This document shows positions 5,028-6,497 of a stretch of DNA of 6,497 nucleotides, one piece after another. The notes beneath the pieces are model-generated. The model saw only the letters and a list, made by a program, of their open reading frames with translations, made no database searches and was not told the origin of the DNA. The stretch spans positions 1-6,497 of the forward strand of contig CAAGEF010000060.1 in the NCBI GenBank assembly GCA_900768805.1, given 5' to 3'. Every line of letters starts with the position of its first letter. The first letter of the stretch is position 1. A program made the translations under genes and the position numbers. This DNA comes from Clostridia bacterium (GTDB lineage: Bacteria > Bacillota > Clostridia > TANB77 > CAG-508).

Positions 5028-6497
5028 TTAATCATCTAATGAACCAAATAATTCATCAAATTTTGCTTCTAATTCTTTTTGTATATCAACTAATTCTTCT
5101 TGTCTTTTTTTCTCATCAGTTTTTGGAGCAGATGCTACTTTATTAGCATTTCCAGTTGAATTCTTATTATTGTTTCCACCAGCAGGAACTGTAACTGGTT
5201 CTTTTTTGTTAGAACTACTACTTGAATCATCATCTGCAAACAAATCATCTAACGATTCTAATGATTGAGCAGGACCTCCTGTATTATCTTTTCCTGGTTC
5301 ATATGGATTATATGGATTAAATGTTCTCCATTCTCCTCTTTCTACATGTAAATCATTATGATCTAATTTATATTTATTTACTATTTCTGCTGTTTTATAT
5401 TTAAAATAATAATATTTTTTAGCTTTTATTGGATTTAGACCTTTTTCAAATATAATACATAAATCTACATCCATTCTTCTTAATTCATCTGGTGTCATTA
5501 ATGCTCTTGCTGATTTATTTATACTAGCACTATCTCCTGTTTTCCATCCATGAACATCTCTATTGGTAGAAACACTATCAGACCCTATTGTTTTTTCTCC
5601 TAAAGCTTTTGAAAAATATTCAACTGTTTTTTGTGAGTTAGAACCAAGAAACAAATGTGTATCACAGTTTCCTATAATTGTTTCATGAGCTTTTTCATAA
5701 ACAGCTTCTAATTGATCAAGATTTTGTAATATAACACTAAATGAAATTTTTCTACTTCTTGAGGTTGATATTTTTTTATCAAAATCTGGAATTTTACCAA
5801 TATTTGCAAACTCGTCTAATATAAAGTATGTAGGCATTGGTAAAGCGCCTCCACATTTATCTGCATAATCATATAATTGTTGTATCATTTGTGAAAAGAA
5901 TATTGTTAATAAAAAGTCATATGCAGCATGAGTATCTGATGATATAACATATACTGCTGTTTTTTTGCTACCTATCTCTTGAAAATCGATTGTATCTGTA
6001 GAAGTTAATTCTGCAATTGCTGGTGTATCAAATTTTCCAAGTTTTGATTGTAGTGTTCCAAGTACAGAACCATAAGTTTTATCTGGTAATGTTTCTATAT
6101 TTTTAAAATTCTTTCTTGCTTGATTATCAAAAGGAAGTTCATTTATTAGATTTGCAAGTAAGTTATCTCCTCCATTATTATTAGCAGCTCTTACAAGCTC
6201 AGAGCAACTTGCTAAACTTTGTTCTTCTAATGGTCTTACTGACTTTAAATAGTAAATTAAAGATTTTAATAACATTTCAGCCATATCATCCCAAAATGGA
6301 TCTGCGGCTTTAGCACCATCACCTTGACCTTTTACTATTGTATTTGCAATAACATCAACATCAACTTCACTTGTTATATGATGTAATGGATTATAACCAT
6401 CACTATTTTGTGGGCTTACTAAATTTAAAACTTTTACTTCATATCCTTGTGATTTAAAAAAACCTGCAGTTTTATCATATAATTCTCCTTTAGGATC
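5028..6497 (-). CDS. virD4: VirD4/TraG-type conjugation coupling ATPase, C-terminal 489 residues (5' end missing)
   Basis: This membrane-associated ATPase brings the relaxase-DNA complex to the type IV secretion channel during conjugation. The frame is open to the right edge. The first visible residues, DPKGELYDKT, are the conserved motif after the (unseen) Walker A and membrane region. In visible numbering, FILDEFANIGKIP (225-237) is the second conserved block with the acidic pair D228/E229. SRSRKISFSVILQNLDQLE (246-264) and NCDTHLFLGS...YFSKALGE (277-301) are further TraG/VirD4 blocks. The tail of about 80 residues is low-complexity, with acidic (LDDLFADDDSSSSS) and Asn/Gly-rich parts, then a charged helix ending FGSLDD. 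It resembles the VirD4-like proteins of clostridial ICEs (Tn5397/CD1115-like). The ATG at 6284 is internal, not the true start. Codon use is less AT-extreme than in the nuclease operon. Confidence 0.9.
   Translation of the reverse strand, partial: DPKGELYDKTAGFFKSQGYEVKVLNLVSPQNSDGYNPLHHITSEVDVDVIANTIVKGQGDGAKAADPFWDDMAEMLLKSLIYYLKSVRPLEEQSLASCSELVRAANNNGGDNLLANLINELPFDNQARKNFKNIETLPDKTYGSVLGTLQSKLGKFDTPAIAELTSTDTIDFQEIGSKKTAVYVISSDTHAAYDFLLTIFFSQMIQQLYDYADKCGGALPMPTYFILDEFANIGKIPDFDKKISTSRSRKISFSVILQNLDQLEAVYEKAHETIIGNCDTHLFLGSNSQKTVEYFSKALGEKTIGSDSVSTNRDVHGWKTGDSASINKSARALMTPDELRRMDVDLCIIFEKGLNPIKAKKYYYFKYKTAEIVNKYKLDHNDLHVERGEWRTFNPYNPYEPGKDNTGGPAQSLESLDDLFADDDSSSSSNKKEPVTVPAGGNNNKNSTGNANKVASAPKTDEKKRQEELVDIQKELEAKFDELFGSLDD

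Noticed and set aside
1..6497. CRISPR array, tRNA or rRNA genes
   Set aside because: I found no regularly spaced direct repeats and no tRNA cloverleaf or rRNA-like conserved stretch on either strand by eye.

Overview
The window comes from a very AT-rich, low-GC Gram-positive genome, most likely Bacillota and Clostridia-like. This rests on the A/T-dominated codon use, AGGAGG-type ribosome binding sites, TTGACT/TAAAAT promoter elements, a standard genetic code and a Gram-positive type of conjugation coupling protein. Every convincing gene is on the minus strand, so the window reads functionally from right to left.

Right part (6497 to about 4989): the C-terminal 489 residues of a VirD4/TraG-type coupling ATPase, running off the right edge. 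It places the window in or beside a conjugative element (ICE or plasmid). It ends two codons after an acidic tail and is followed at once by a strong intrinsic terminator.

Middle (4894 to about 1783): a separate two-gene operon with its own promoter. The first gene encodes a Mre11/SbcD-like metallophosphoesterase nuclease of YhaO type. 23 bases later comes a Rad50/SbcC-like ATPase of YhaN type, started by TTG behind a perfect AAGGAGG. The ATPase has two predicted membrane helices where the coiled coil should turn around, and no zinc hook, which suggests a membrane-tethered nuclease complex. The operon ends in two adjacent hairpins.

Left part (about 1820 to 1): layered mobile DNA. A 1242-bp IS3-family element (422-1663) has 38-bp terminal inverted repeats, a possible 3-bp target duplication, and OrfA/OrfB joined by a clear -1 frameshift signal (A7 heptamer plus hairpin). 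OrfB has no ATG or GTG start of its own. The IS sits between two imperfect inverted copies of a 17-bp motif that, with their hairpins, resemble the ends of REP/RAYT-type or IS200-like elements. At the far left, on the minus strand, a GTGCGAC boundary followed by a long-range pairing looks like the 5' end of a group II intron whose body lies outside the window.

The best biological lead is the membrane-anchored Mre11/Rad50-like pair next to conjugation machinery. The best structural leads are the nested mobile elements and the frameshift cassette.
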